In this document: positions 33,957 through 41,387 of the stretch, piece by piece
Numbering within the stretch: the first letter of the stretch is position 1
How the letters are laid out: the number at the start of each line of letters is the position of its first letter
Assembly: GCA_041671505.1 (NCBI GenBank)
Contig: JBAZBK010000024.1
Span: 1 to 64,000 of the forward strand
Direction of reading: 5' to 3'
Source of the DNA: JACPDH01 sp041671505
GTDB lineage: Bacteria; Acidobacteriota; Thermoanaerobaculia; Gp7-AA8
DNA length: 64,000 nt
Notes under the pieces: generated by a model
What the model was told of the DNA's origin: nothing
The model's database searches: none
Seen by the model: only the letters and a program-made list of their open reading frames with translations
Translations under genes and position numbers: made by a program

Positions 33957-35060
33957 ATGGGCAAACTCGCGAAGATCCTCATCATTCTCGTCGTGCTGGC
34001 GGGCGGCAGCGCCGGGCTCTACGCCTGGGCGCGCAATGGCGACAAGGACAAGAACGGCCTCAAGCAGGTTGAAGTGACGGCGGGCTCGATCACCGAGAAG
34101 GCGGTCGCGGTCGGACAGATCCAGCCTCGCCTGAAGTTCGAGGTGAAGTCGAAGATCTCCGGCATCGTGAAGAAGGCGTTCGTCAACGTCGGCGACACGG
34201 TGAAGCCGGGCGATCCACTCTTCGAGATCGCTCCCGACCCGACGCCGCAGGAAGTGACCGAGGTCGAGCGTCGTGTGGAGTCGGCCGAAGCTTCGTACAA
34301 TCGCGCGAAGCTCGAGGTCGATCGCGCCGAAGAGATGTCGAAGTCGGGCGTGCTCCCGAAATCGGACCTCGACTCGAAGCGCGAGCAGTTCGAGCTCGCG
34401 AAGATCGCGCGCAACAAGGCGCAGCAGGAACGCGACCTGACGCGCAAGGGAAGCCTGGCGGGCTCGGGCGGCGAAGAGTCGATCATCCGCGCGAACGCGG
34501 CCGGCACGATCCTGACGCGCCTCGTCGATCCGGGCGACCCGGTCGTCCCTCTGACGTCGTACCAGCCCGGCACAGAGCTCGCGACGATCGCGATGATGGA
34601 AGACCTGATCTTCAAGGGCACAGTCGACGAGATCGACGTAGGCAAGCTCTCCGTCGGCATGACGACGCGCATCAAGGTCGGCGCGCTGCCGACCGACGTC
34701 GTCACCGGCCGCGTCTCGCGCATCGCGCCGCAGGCGAAACAGGAAGAGGGAGCGACCCTCTTCGACGTCGAGATCGAGCTCGCGGACGCGGGCAAGGTGA
34801 CGCTGCGCGCCGGATACTCGGCCAACGCCGACATCATCATCCGCGAGAAGAAGGACATTCTCATCCTTCCCGAGCGTCTCGTGACTTTCTCCGACGGCGG
34901 GAAGAAAGCGACCGTCGAGCTTCCCGGCGCGAAGCCCAAGGACGAACCGAAGAAAGTCGACGTGAAGACCGGCATCTCCGACGGCATGAACGTCGAGATC
35001 ACGTCGGGACTGAAGAAGGGCGACAAGGTCGTGGAGCGGCCGCCGAAGGAAATATCGTAA
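33957..35060 (+). CDS. ABC exporter periplasmic adaptor (MacA/HlyD-like)
   Basis: The 367-residue protein has an N-terminal membrane anchor (about 5-24). A lipoyl/barrel-sandwich half at about 35-90 includes VGDTVKPGDPLFEI. A coiled-coil hairpin (about 95-155) with VESAEASYNRAKLEVDRAEE precedes the beta-barrel domains, and a membrane-proximal domain ends near VKTGISDGMNVEITSGLKKGDKVV. This is the membrane-fusion architecture of MacA-type adaptors that link an ABC permease to an outer-membrane channel. It is the first gene of an adaptor-permease-permease-ATPase cluster. No TolC gene is in this cluster. AGGAGA precedes the ATG. Confidence 0.9.
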   Translation: MGKLAKILIILVVLAGGSAGLYAWARNGDKDKNGLKQVEVTAGSITEKAVAVGQIQPRLKFEVKSKISGIVKKAFVNVGDTVKPGDPLFEIAPDPTPQEVTEVERRVESAEASYNRAKLEVDRAEEMSKSGVLPKSDLDSKREQFELAKIARNKAQQERDLTRKGSLAGSGGEESIIRANAAGTILTRLVDPGDPVVPLTSYQPGTELATIAMMEDLIFKGTVDEIDVGKLSVGMTTRIKVGALPTDVVTGRVSRIAPQAKQEEGATLFDVEIELADAGKVTLRAGYSANADIIIREKKDILILPERLVTFSDGGKKATVELPGAKPKDEPKKVDVKTGISDGMNVEITSGLKKGDKVVERPPKEIS

Positions 35061-35318
35061 GAGGCAGGCGTTAGGCGAGAGGCGAGAGGCGACAAGTAGG
35101 CGGACTCAAGCGACGAGACTCAAGATGAGCAAGAGCGGAGACATGAAACAGCCGACTGGCGCGATGGAGCAGGCGGGAGTGCTCGCGCAATTTGAGGCGA
35201 CACGCTACCCCTCGTTCACAGGTGCCTCCTCGTCGCCTTTCGCCTCTCGCCTCTCGCCTCAGCCTGATTACTCATCGCCTCTCGCCTCTCGCCTCTCGCC
35301 TCCCCAAACGGTGCAGCC
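35061..35318. repeat. Heptamer-bracketed cassette inside the ABC operon (AGGCGAG type)
   Basis: Three heptamers (AGGCGAG, AGGCGAG, AGGCGAC) at 35073-35093 face inverted arrays at about 35235-35260 and 35273-35303, with a unique core of about 140 bases. A short frame starting at 35125 runs into the arrays and is not convincing. The cassette separates two genes that should be cotranscribed. Confidence 0.75.
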
Positions 35319-36548
35319 ATGATCAACTTGAAGGATGTGTTCCGCCAGGTTGCCCGCGACATGAAGGGGCAGAAGCTGCGCACGTTCCTGACGGTCTTCG
35401 GGATCGTCTGGGGGACGGTGGCGATCAGCCTGCTTCTCGCGTTCGGCACCGGCATGCACAAGCAGATGATCAAGAACACGGCTGGGCTCGGCGACCGGAT
35501 CGTCATCGGCTGGCCCGGGCTCACCTCGATGCCGTGGGAAGGTCTCGGCAAGGGGAGGCGGATCAGGCTGACCGAGGAGGACATCGACCACGCGCGCCTC
35601 GAGACGAAGGGCCTGCGCGCGATCTCGAGCGAGTATGCCAACAACATGCGGGTCGTCTACGGCACGAAGACGATCGCGGTCGACATCTCGGGCATCTCCC
35701 CCGACTTCGGCGAGATGCGCAACATGATTCCCGACTGGGGCGGCCGCTTCATCAACGACCTCGACATGAAGCACAACCGCCGCAGCGCCTTCATCGGCAA
35801 CCAGCTGAAGAAGGATCTCTTCGGCGAGGACGATGCGATCGGCAAGACCGTCCTCGTCAACGGCTCGCCCTTCCAGATCGTCGGCGTGCTCAAGGAGAAG
35901 TCGCAGGACTCGAGCTACTCCGGGCGCGACCACTCGAAGCTGATGATGGCCTCGACGACCTACCGCGCGCTCACGGGCGAGAAGTACATCGACAATTTCA
36001 TCGCGCAGCCCGTCCGCGGAACGGACTCGAAAACCGTCATGGACTCGCTGCGCGCCGCAATGTCGGAGAAGCAGCGCTTCAACCCCGAAGACAAGGAAGC
36101 ACTCTCGTTCTGGGACACCACTGAACAGTTCAAGTTCTTCGACATGTTCATGCTGAGCTTCAACGCATTCCTCGGCATCATCGGCTGCCTCACGCTCATC
36201 GTCGGCGGCATCGGCGTGTCGAACATCATGAACGTCGTCGTCGAGGAGCGGACGCGAGAGATCGGAATCAAGATGGCGCTCGGCGCCAGGCAGAAGTCGA
36301 TCATGACGCAGTTCCTGCTCGAGACGATGATCGTGACCGGCATCGGCGGCGCGATCGGCTTCGCGATCTCGATCACCATCTGCGCCTTCTTCCCCGAGCA
36401 GGCGGTCGAGTACGTCGGCATGCCGCGCGTCTCCCCCCTCGTCGCGCTCCTGACCGCCACAGCCCTCGGCATCGTCGGCCTCGTCGCCGGCTATTTCCCC
36501 GCGCGCGAAGCGTCGCGATTGGATCCGGTCGTGGCGATGAAGCTGTGA
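35319..36548 (+). CDS. MacB-type ABC transporter permease 1
   Basis: The 409-residue protein has a first membrane helix (about 20-45, with the TFLTVFGIVWGTVAI motif) and a large extracytoplasmic MacB-PCD domain (about 50-270). Three C-terminal helices of the FtsX domain follow (about 285-400), with the GGIGVSNIMNVVVEERTREIGIKMALGA signature. Such permeases work as mechanotransmission exporters, not by moving substrate through the membrane. It is paralogous to the permease at 36707. Two different permeases with one ATPase suggest a heterodimer. Confidence 0.93.
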   Translation: MINLKDVFRQVARDMKGQKLRTFLTVFGIVWGTVAISLLLAFGTGMHKQMIKNTAGLGDRIVIGWPGLTSMPWEGLGKGRRIRLTEEDIDHARLETKGLRAISSEYANNMRVVYGTKTIAVDISGISPDFGEMRNMIPDWGGRFINDLDMKHNRRSAFIGNQLKKDLFGEDDAIGKTVLVNGSPFQIVGVLKEKSQDSSYSGRDHSKLMMASTTYRALTGEKYIDNFIAQPVRGTDSKTVMDSLRAAMSEKQRFNPEDKEALSFWDTTEQFKFFDMFMLSFNAFLGIIGCLTLIVGGIGVSNIMNVVVEERTREIGIKMALGARQKSIMTQFLLETMIVTGIGGAIGFAISITICAFFPEQAVEYVGMPRVSPLVALLTATALGIVGLVAGYFPAREASRLDPVVAMKL

Positions 36549-36706
36549 CGGGGGAAGTTGTTAGTTGTTAGTTGTTAGTTGTTAGACAAGTTACGAAGGC
36601 TGCACCTTGAATGAAGACAGAGGCAAACGATGCGAAACAGAAAACAGGCGTACTCGCCCATATCGCTGCCTGTCTAACAACTAACAACTAAAAACTAACA
36701 ACTCCG
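36549..36706. repeat. Heptamer-bracketed cassette inside the ABC operon (TTAGTTG type)
   Basis: TTAGTTG units at about 36557-36585 face an inverted array at about 36673-36704 around an 87-base core. The core ends with CGCTGCCTGTCTAACAACTA, as in the cassette at 25325-25464. A 26-codon frame at 36611 runs into the right array and shares a KQ-TG / GVLA pattern with the frame at 35125; both are too weak to call genes. Confidence 0.78.
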
Positions 36707-37963
36707 ATGAAACACTCAGCCATCGTCATCCTGACCCTCTTCGCGAGCTCCGCGCAGATCCAGCGCAAGCGTGCCTACCTGACGATCGCCGCGATCGCCT
36801 GGGGCACGGTCGCCATCCTCCTGCTCCTGGCGTTCGGCGAGGGGCTGAAGCTCCAGCTCGACAAGAACCGTCGCGCGATGGGAGAGAACATCGCCATCCT
36901 CTGGCCCGGCGAGACGTCGAAGAACTACAAGGGACTCTCGATCGGCCGCCCCGTCCGCCCGACGATCGACGACATCCAGTGGATTCGAGAGCGCCTCCCC
37001 GAATCGGCCGCGGTCATCGGCGAGATGACGTCGTGGCGCACGCAGCTCAGCTACGGCCGCAAGACGATCAACGGCCGCGTCACCGGGACCAACTACGAGT
37101 ACGGCGAGGTGCGCAAGCACTACCCCGTCGCCGGCGGCCGCTTCTTCGGCCCGATCGACGAGCAGGAAAAACGTCGCGTCGCATTCCTCGGGGACGAGAT
37201 CGCCACCGACCTCTTCGGCGACGAGGATCCGGTCGGCAAGACGATGCTGATCAACAACCTGCCTTACACCGTCATCGGCGTGATGCAGAAGAAGATCCAG
37301 ATGGGCGCCTACGGCGGCCCCGACAAGAACCACATCGTCATCCCGATCACGACCTGGCGGGCGCAGTGGGGGCGCGACAAGCTCTGGGTGCTCCTCATCC
37401 AGTCGAAGAGCCCCGAGGCGATGAAGCCGACGCTCAAGGCGCTGCACGAGCTGCTCGGGCCGAAGCTCGGCTACGACCCGACCGACGAGCAGGCGTTCGG
37501 CATCTGGGACACGGTCAAGAGCTCCGAGATCACCCGAAACATCACGCTCGGCATCCAGATCTTCCTCGGCATCATCGGCACGCTGACGCTGCTGATCGGC
37601 GGCGTCGGCGTCGCGAACATCATGTACGCGGTCGTGAAGGAGCGGACGCGCGAGATCGGCGTGAAGATGGCGTTAGGCGCCCGCGCAGGTTGGATCGTCG
37701 GGCCGTTCCTCCTCGAAGGGCTCATCTACACCCTCGTCGGCGGCTTCCTCGGGATCGTCATCGCGACGCTCCTCGTCACCGCGGCGAGCTTCCTCCCGGT
37801 CGAGAGCAACCAGGTGCTCGGTTTCCTCGGAAAGCCGACCCTCTCGTGGCAGATCGGCCTCGCGACGTCGGCGATCCTCGGCCTGATCGGCATCGCCGCG
37901 GGCTACTTCCCCGCGCGTCGCGCCGCCGCGATCGATCCCGCGGCGACACTGAGATACGAATAG
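36707..37963 (+). CDS. MacB-type ABC transporter permease 2
   Basis: The 418-residue protein has the same layout as its upstream paralogue. A first helix (about 22-45) contains TIAAIAWGTVAILLLLAFGEG, followed by a periplasmic domain (about 50-275) and three helices in the FtsX domain. That domain includes GGVGVANIMYAVVKERTREIGVKMALGA and a final AAGYFPARRAAAIDPAATLRYE. The start ATG lies right after the heptamer array, without a good ribosome site, so its translation signal may be supplied by repeat sequence. The ATPase gene follows after 10 bases. Confidence 0.93.
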   Translation: MKHSAIVILTLFASSAQIQRKRAYLTIAAIAWGTVAILLLLAFGEGLKLQLDKNRRAMGENIAILWPGETSKNYKGLSIGRPVRPTIDDIQWIRERLPESAAVIGEMTSWRTQLSYGRKTINGRVTGTNYEYGEVRKHYPVAGGRFFGPIDEQEKRRVAFLGDEIATDLFGDEDPVGKTMLINNLPYTVIGVMQKKIQMGAYGGPDKNHIVIPITTWRAQWGRDKLWVLLIQSKSPEAMKPTLKALHELLGPKLGYDPTDEQAFGIWDTVKSSEITRNITLGIQIFLGIIGTLTLLIGGVGVANIMYAVVKERTREIGVKMALGARAGWIVGPFLLEGLIYTLVGGFLGIVIATLLVTAASFLPVESNQVLGFLGKPTLSWQIGLATSAILGLIGIAAGYFPARRAAAIDPAATLRYE

Positions 37964-37973
37964 GAGATTCGCG

Positions 37974-38711
37974 ATGTCCCTCGGAATCACGGAGACGAAG
38001 CAGAGCACGGTGCCGGCCGCGAGCAACGGCTCGTCGATCATCCACATGGACAAGATCCGGAAGATCTACGACACCGGCAAAGTGAAGGTCGAGGCGCTCA
38101 AGGGGATCGATCTCGCGATCGGCAAGGGAGAGTTCGTCGCCATCGTCGGCCCTTCCGGCTCGGGCAAGTCGACGCTGATGAATCTCATCGGCTGCCTCGA
38201 CACGCCGAGCGACGGGCGCTACGAGCTCGCCGGCGAACACGTCTCCGACCTGACGCGCGACCAGCTCGCCGACATCCGCAACCGCAAAGTCGGCTTCATC
38301 TTCCAGAACTTCAATCTTCTCCCGCACATCAGCGCGAGCGAAAACGTCGAGATGCCGATGCTCTTCGGCGGCGTGCCGCTTCGTGAACGGCGCGAACGCG
38401 CCCGCAAGCTCCTCGAGGCCGTCGGCCTCGGCGACCGGACCGAACACAAGCCGACCGAGCTGTCGGGAGGCCAGATGCAGCGCGTCGCAATCGCCCGCGC
38501 CCTCGCGATGGAGCCGGCAATCCTCCTCGCCGACGAGCCGACCGGCAACCTCGACTCCTCCTCGGGCGGCGACATCATGAGCCTCTTCGGCGACCTCTGG
38601 AAGCAGGGAAGCACGCTCGTGATCATCACACACGATCAGGCACTCGCCACACGCGCGAGCCGCGTCGTCGAGATCCACGACGGAAGGATCACGAGAGACG
38701 AGCGGCAGTGA
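37974..38711 (+). CDS. MacB/LolD-type ABC transporter ATP-binding protein
   Basis: The 245-residue ATPase has Walker A GPSGSGKST, Q-loop FQNFNLLPH, signature LSGGQMQRVAIARA, Walker B ILLADEPTGNLDS and the H-loop ITHDQ. It energises the two permeases just upstream. An N-terminal extension of about 20 residues precedes the domain. TAGGAGA lies upstream of the ATG. The operon thus encodes a tripartite-type exporter of unknown substrate; lipoproteins, peptides or antibiotics are the usual cargo of this class. Confidence 0.95.
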   Translation: MSLGITETKQSTVPAASNGSSIIHMDKIRKIYDTGKVKVEALKGIDLAIGKGEFVAIVGPSGSGKSTLMNLIGCLDTPSDGRYELAGEHVSDLTRDQLADIRNRKVGFIFQNFNLLPHISASENVEMPMLFGGVPLRERRERARKLLEAVGLGDRTEHKPTELSGGQMQRVAIARALAMEPAILLADEPTGNLDSSSGGDIMSLFGDLWKQGSTLVIITHDQALATRASRVVEIHDGRITRDERQ

Positions 38712-38962
38712 TGCTCTCGGGGTCTGCCCAACGCGTGCAGGTTGTCATTCCGAGCGAAGCGAGGAATCTGCTCAACGACGAACTGGCTCTCTTCCCCAAC
38801 GGCACTCGTGGATGTGGCACGACCCGTTGCTGAGGAAGCGGTCGAGATGTTCAGCAGATCCCTCGCTTTGCTCGGGATGACGGGGGCGCCGCCCTGCCTC
38901 TCCCCTTGCCCCAACTCTCCCCCCTTGCCATACTCGACCCTTCTCGAGAGACAAGGCCCAAC
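38712..38962. repeat. Spacer with an inverted TCATTCCGAGCG element
   Basis: Inverted arms lie at about 38742-38771 and 38852-38881. The core has GCTGAGGAAGCGGTCGAGAT, the complement of the core in the element at 33585-33732. A CATACT box at 38929-38934 may promote the DedA-rhodanese gene. No coding sequence is seen. Confidence 0.72.
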
Positions 38963-39919
38963 GTGAAAGAAACCATCGACTTCGTCGCCGAACATGGCTA
39001 CGCCCTGATCGCGCTCTTCGTCTTCCTCGAGCAGATCGGGCTTCCCATTCCGTCGATGCCGGTGATGATGGCCGGGGGCGCGCTTGCAAAGCTCGGGCAC
39101 CTCGATTTTACGATCGCGCTCGTCATCGCGATCGCAGCCGCCGTCGTCGCCGACGGAATCTGGTACGAGATCGGACGCCGCAAGGGAGGATCGGTCCTGC
39201 GGCTGCTTTGCAAGATCTCGCTCGAGCCCGACACCTGCGTGCGTGAGACGGAGAACATCTTCGAGCGCTGGGGATCGGGGGCGATCGTCGTCTCCAAGTT
39301 CATGCCGGGGCTGAACACGATCGCGCCGCCGATGGCGGGAGTCGTCCGGATGCCGCGCTACGTCTTCTTCACGCTCGACGCCATCTCCGGGCTCCTCCAC
39401 TTCGGCCTCTTCCTCGCCCTCGGCTACGTCTTCGGAAACCAGATCGAGGAGATCGTCGAATACGCGTCGACGTACGGCATGTGGTTTGGCCTGCTGCTCG
39501 GCTTCGCGTTCGCGGCCTGGATCGGAAGGAAGTGGTACGAGCGCAGGAAGTTCCTCCTCGACCATCGCACCGCGCGGATCACCGTCGGCGAGCTCGCGAC
39601 GCGCCTCGACGCCGGCGAGCAGTTCTCGATCATCGACCTGCGGCACGCGATGGACTTCGACGCCGATCCCGACATGATCCCCGGCGCGATTCACGTCCCG
39701 GTGGAGCACATCGAGCGCCGCGTCGGCGAGATCCCACGCGACCGCGAGATCATTCTCTACTGCACGTGACCGAACGAGGCCTCGAGCGCCCGTGTGGCGC
39801 TGATGCTCAAGAGAGCGGGAATCGATCACGTAAGGCCCCTCGAGGGAGGGCTCGACTCGTGGCGGAAGCACCTGGTCGCGACGGCGAGCGGGAGAGTGGT
39901 GGAAGTGGTGGGGGAGTGA
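38963..39919 (+). CDS. DedA membrane protein-rhodanese fusion with in-frame UGA at the active-site loop
   Basis: Residues 1-205 are a DedA/SNARE-associated domain with LEQIGLPIPSMP and SKFMPGLNTIAPPMAG. Residues about 210-317 are a rhodanese domain. The frame is interrupted at 39767-39769 by TGA (codon 269) in the context YCT-UGA-PNEASSARVA; homologous fusions as I recall them have Cys there (YCxCPNEA). After the UGA the frame stays open for 49 codons, encodes the expected ARVALMLKRAGI and RPLEGGLDSW, and stops at 39917-39919. A hairpin with AGCGCC/GGCGCT stem and CGTGT loop lies at 39785-39801. Either UGA encodes selenocysteine or the gene carries a nonsense mutation; a truncated product would end at residue 268. 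The GTG start at 38963 has AAGG upstream. Confidence 0.8.
39785..39801 (+). promoter_or_regulatory. SECIS-like hairpin after the in-frame UGA
   Basis: A perfect 6-bp stem AGCGCC/GGCGCT closes a 5-base loop CGUGU, which has a G in its first two positions. The loop begins 21 bases after the UGA. These values fall within the published consensus for bacterial SECIS elements as I recall it (loop 16-37 bases from the UGA, small loop with an early G). A GC-rich coding region can form such a stem by chance. Confidence 0.45.
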
Positions 39920-39939
39920 GACGCGAAACCAAACAACTC

Positions 39940-40037
39940 GAAGTTAGAACGTAGAACGATGAATTTTGAACCCAGAAAGAGGATGTGCGTGGCCCCCCTT
40001 TCTGGGTTCAAAATTCATCGTTCTACGTTCTAACTTC
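39940..40037. repeat. Perfect 40-base inverted repeat with 18-base loop
   Basis: The arms 39940-39979 and 39998-40037 are exactly complementary over 40 bases. The arms are themselves 7-periodic (GTTAGAA, CGTAGAA, CGATGAA, TTTTGAA). The structure starts 20 bases after the end of the DedA-rhodanese frame and could act as a bidirectional terminator or mRNA stabiliser. A degenerate relative lies at about 15285-15355. The rest of the spacer to lhgO has no gene. Confidence 0.9.
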
Positions 40038-40126
40038 AAAACAACTCGCTCAATCACGTTGACTGGACTCCCCCCGTCACATCCCCCTATGACGCGAAAC
40101 GCCTCCGCTCCACCGCCTCGCCGTCA

Positions 40127-40132
40127 GATAAT
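40127..40132 (+). promoter_or_regulatory. -10-like GATAAT next to the lhgO start
   Basis: GATAAT ends 6 bases before the ATG, so transcription would begin at or beside the A of the start codon. No ribosome site is present. This is the clearest leaderless candidate in the window. Confidence 0.45.
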
Positions 40133-40138
40133 CACCTC

Positions 40139-41341
40139 ATGTACGACTACGCCATCGTCGGCGGAGGCATCGTGGGTCTCGCGACCGCGGCCGAGTTGCT
40201 CGCGCGCAAACCCGGCGCGAAGCTGCTCCTCCTCGAGAAGGAATCGACCTGGGCTGCTCACCAGAGCGGCCGCAACAGCGGCGTCATCCACTCCGGCATC
40301 TACTACAAGCCGGGAAGCCTCAAGGCGACCCTCGGCCGTGAGGGCAACCGCTCCATGGCCGCTTTCTGCCGCGAGCACGGCATCGCCCACGAGATCTGCG
40401 GCAAGCTGATCGTCGCGACCTCCGACGACGAGATTCCGCGCCTCAACTCGCTCGCCGACCGCGGCCGCGAGAACGGGATCGAGATCCGGCGGGTGACGCC
40501 CGCCGAGGCGCGAGAGGTCGAGCCTAACGTCCGCTGCGTCTCCGCGCTGTTCGTTCCGTCGACCGGCATCGCCGACTACGTCGGCGTCTGCGACCGCCTC
40601 GCCGCGATCGCCCGCGAGCGCGGTGGCGACCTTCGCCTCGGTTCGAAGCTCGTCTCCATCGTTCACGACGGCGCGACGAGAACGCTCAGGACCACGACGG
40701 GCGACTTCCAGACGCGTTTCCTCATCACCTGCGCCGGCCTCCACAGCGACCGGGTCGCGCTCCTCGACGGCTCCGAGCCGGGCGCGCGCGTCATCCCCTT
40801 CCGCGGCGAGTACTACGAGCTCGTCCCCGGAAAGCGGCATCTCGTGCGCGGCCTCGTCTACCCCGTCCCCGACCCGCGCTTCCCCTTCCTCGGCGTCCAT
40901 CTGACGAAGGCGGTCGACGGGAGCGTCCACGCCGGGCCTAACGCCGTCCTCGCCTTCTCGCGCGAGGGCTACGACAAGCTCGACGTCAACCTGCGCGACC
41001 TCGGCGAGATCCTCGGGTACTCGGGCTTCCGGCACATCGCCGCGAAGTTCTGGCGCGACGGCGCCTCCGAAATGGCGCGATCGTTCAGCAAGGCGCGCTT
41101 CACGAAGTCGGTCCAGGTGATGCTGCCGTCGATCACAGAAGCGGACCTCGTCCCGGCGAAGCCGGGCGTCCGCGCGCAGGTCGTGACCCCGGAGGGCGCC
41201 ATCGTCGACGACTTCCTTATCGTGCGCGGCGAAGGCTCGCTTCACGTCTGCAATGCGCCGTCACCGGCAGCGACGGCCAGCCTCGAGGTCGCGAAGGCGA
41301 TTTGCGATCGGATCGAGGACGACGCGCCACACCACGGCTGA
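40139..41341 (+). CDS. lhgO: L-2-hydroxyglutarate oxidase/dehydrogenase (LhgO family)
   Basis: The 400-residue FAD enzyme oxidises L-2-hydroxyglutarate to 2-oxoglutarate and passes electrons to the quinone pool. The N-terminal dinucleotide fold has DYAIVGGGIVGLATA, followed by LLEKE. The family signature SGRNSGVIHSGIYYKPGSLKA is at about 42-62, and GPNAVLAFSREGY lies near 265. The C-terminal HVCNAPSPAATASLEVAKAI closes the FAD site. Full length, no anomalies. It stands alone, with a probable leaderless start. Confidence 0.93.
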   Translation: MYDYAIVGGGIVGLATAAELLARKPGAKLLLLEKESTWAAHQSGRNSGVIHSGIYYKPGSLKATLGREGNRSMAAFCREHGIAHEICGKLIVATSDDEIPRLNSLADRGRENGIEIRRVTPAEAREVEPNVRCVSALFVPSTGIADYVGVCDRLAAIARERGGDLRLGSKLVSIVHDGATRTLRTTTGDFQTRFLITCAGLHSDRVALLDGSEPGARVIPFRGEYYELVPGKRHLVRGLVYPVPDPRFPFLGVHLTKAVDGSVHAGPNAVLAFSREGYDKLDVNLRDLGEILGYSGFRHIAAKFWRDGASEMARSFSKARFTKSVQVMLPSITEADLVPAKPGVRAQVVTPEGAIVDDFLIVRGEGSLHVCNAPSPAATASLEVAKAICDRIEDDAPHHG

Positions 41342-41387
41342 GCCGTCGCGCGGAACCTCCGAGGCGAGTTCCGACGGAGTGTTCGAG

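Noticed and set aside
35125..35322. Short frame in the ABC operon spacer
   Set aside because: Its last half is the CTCGCCT array and it has no ribosome site. The weak KQ-TG/GVLA resemblance to a 26-codon frame at 36611 is noted but too short to support a gene.
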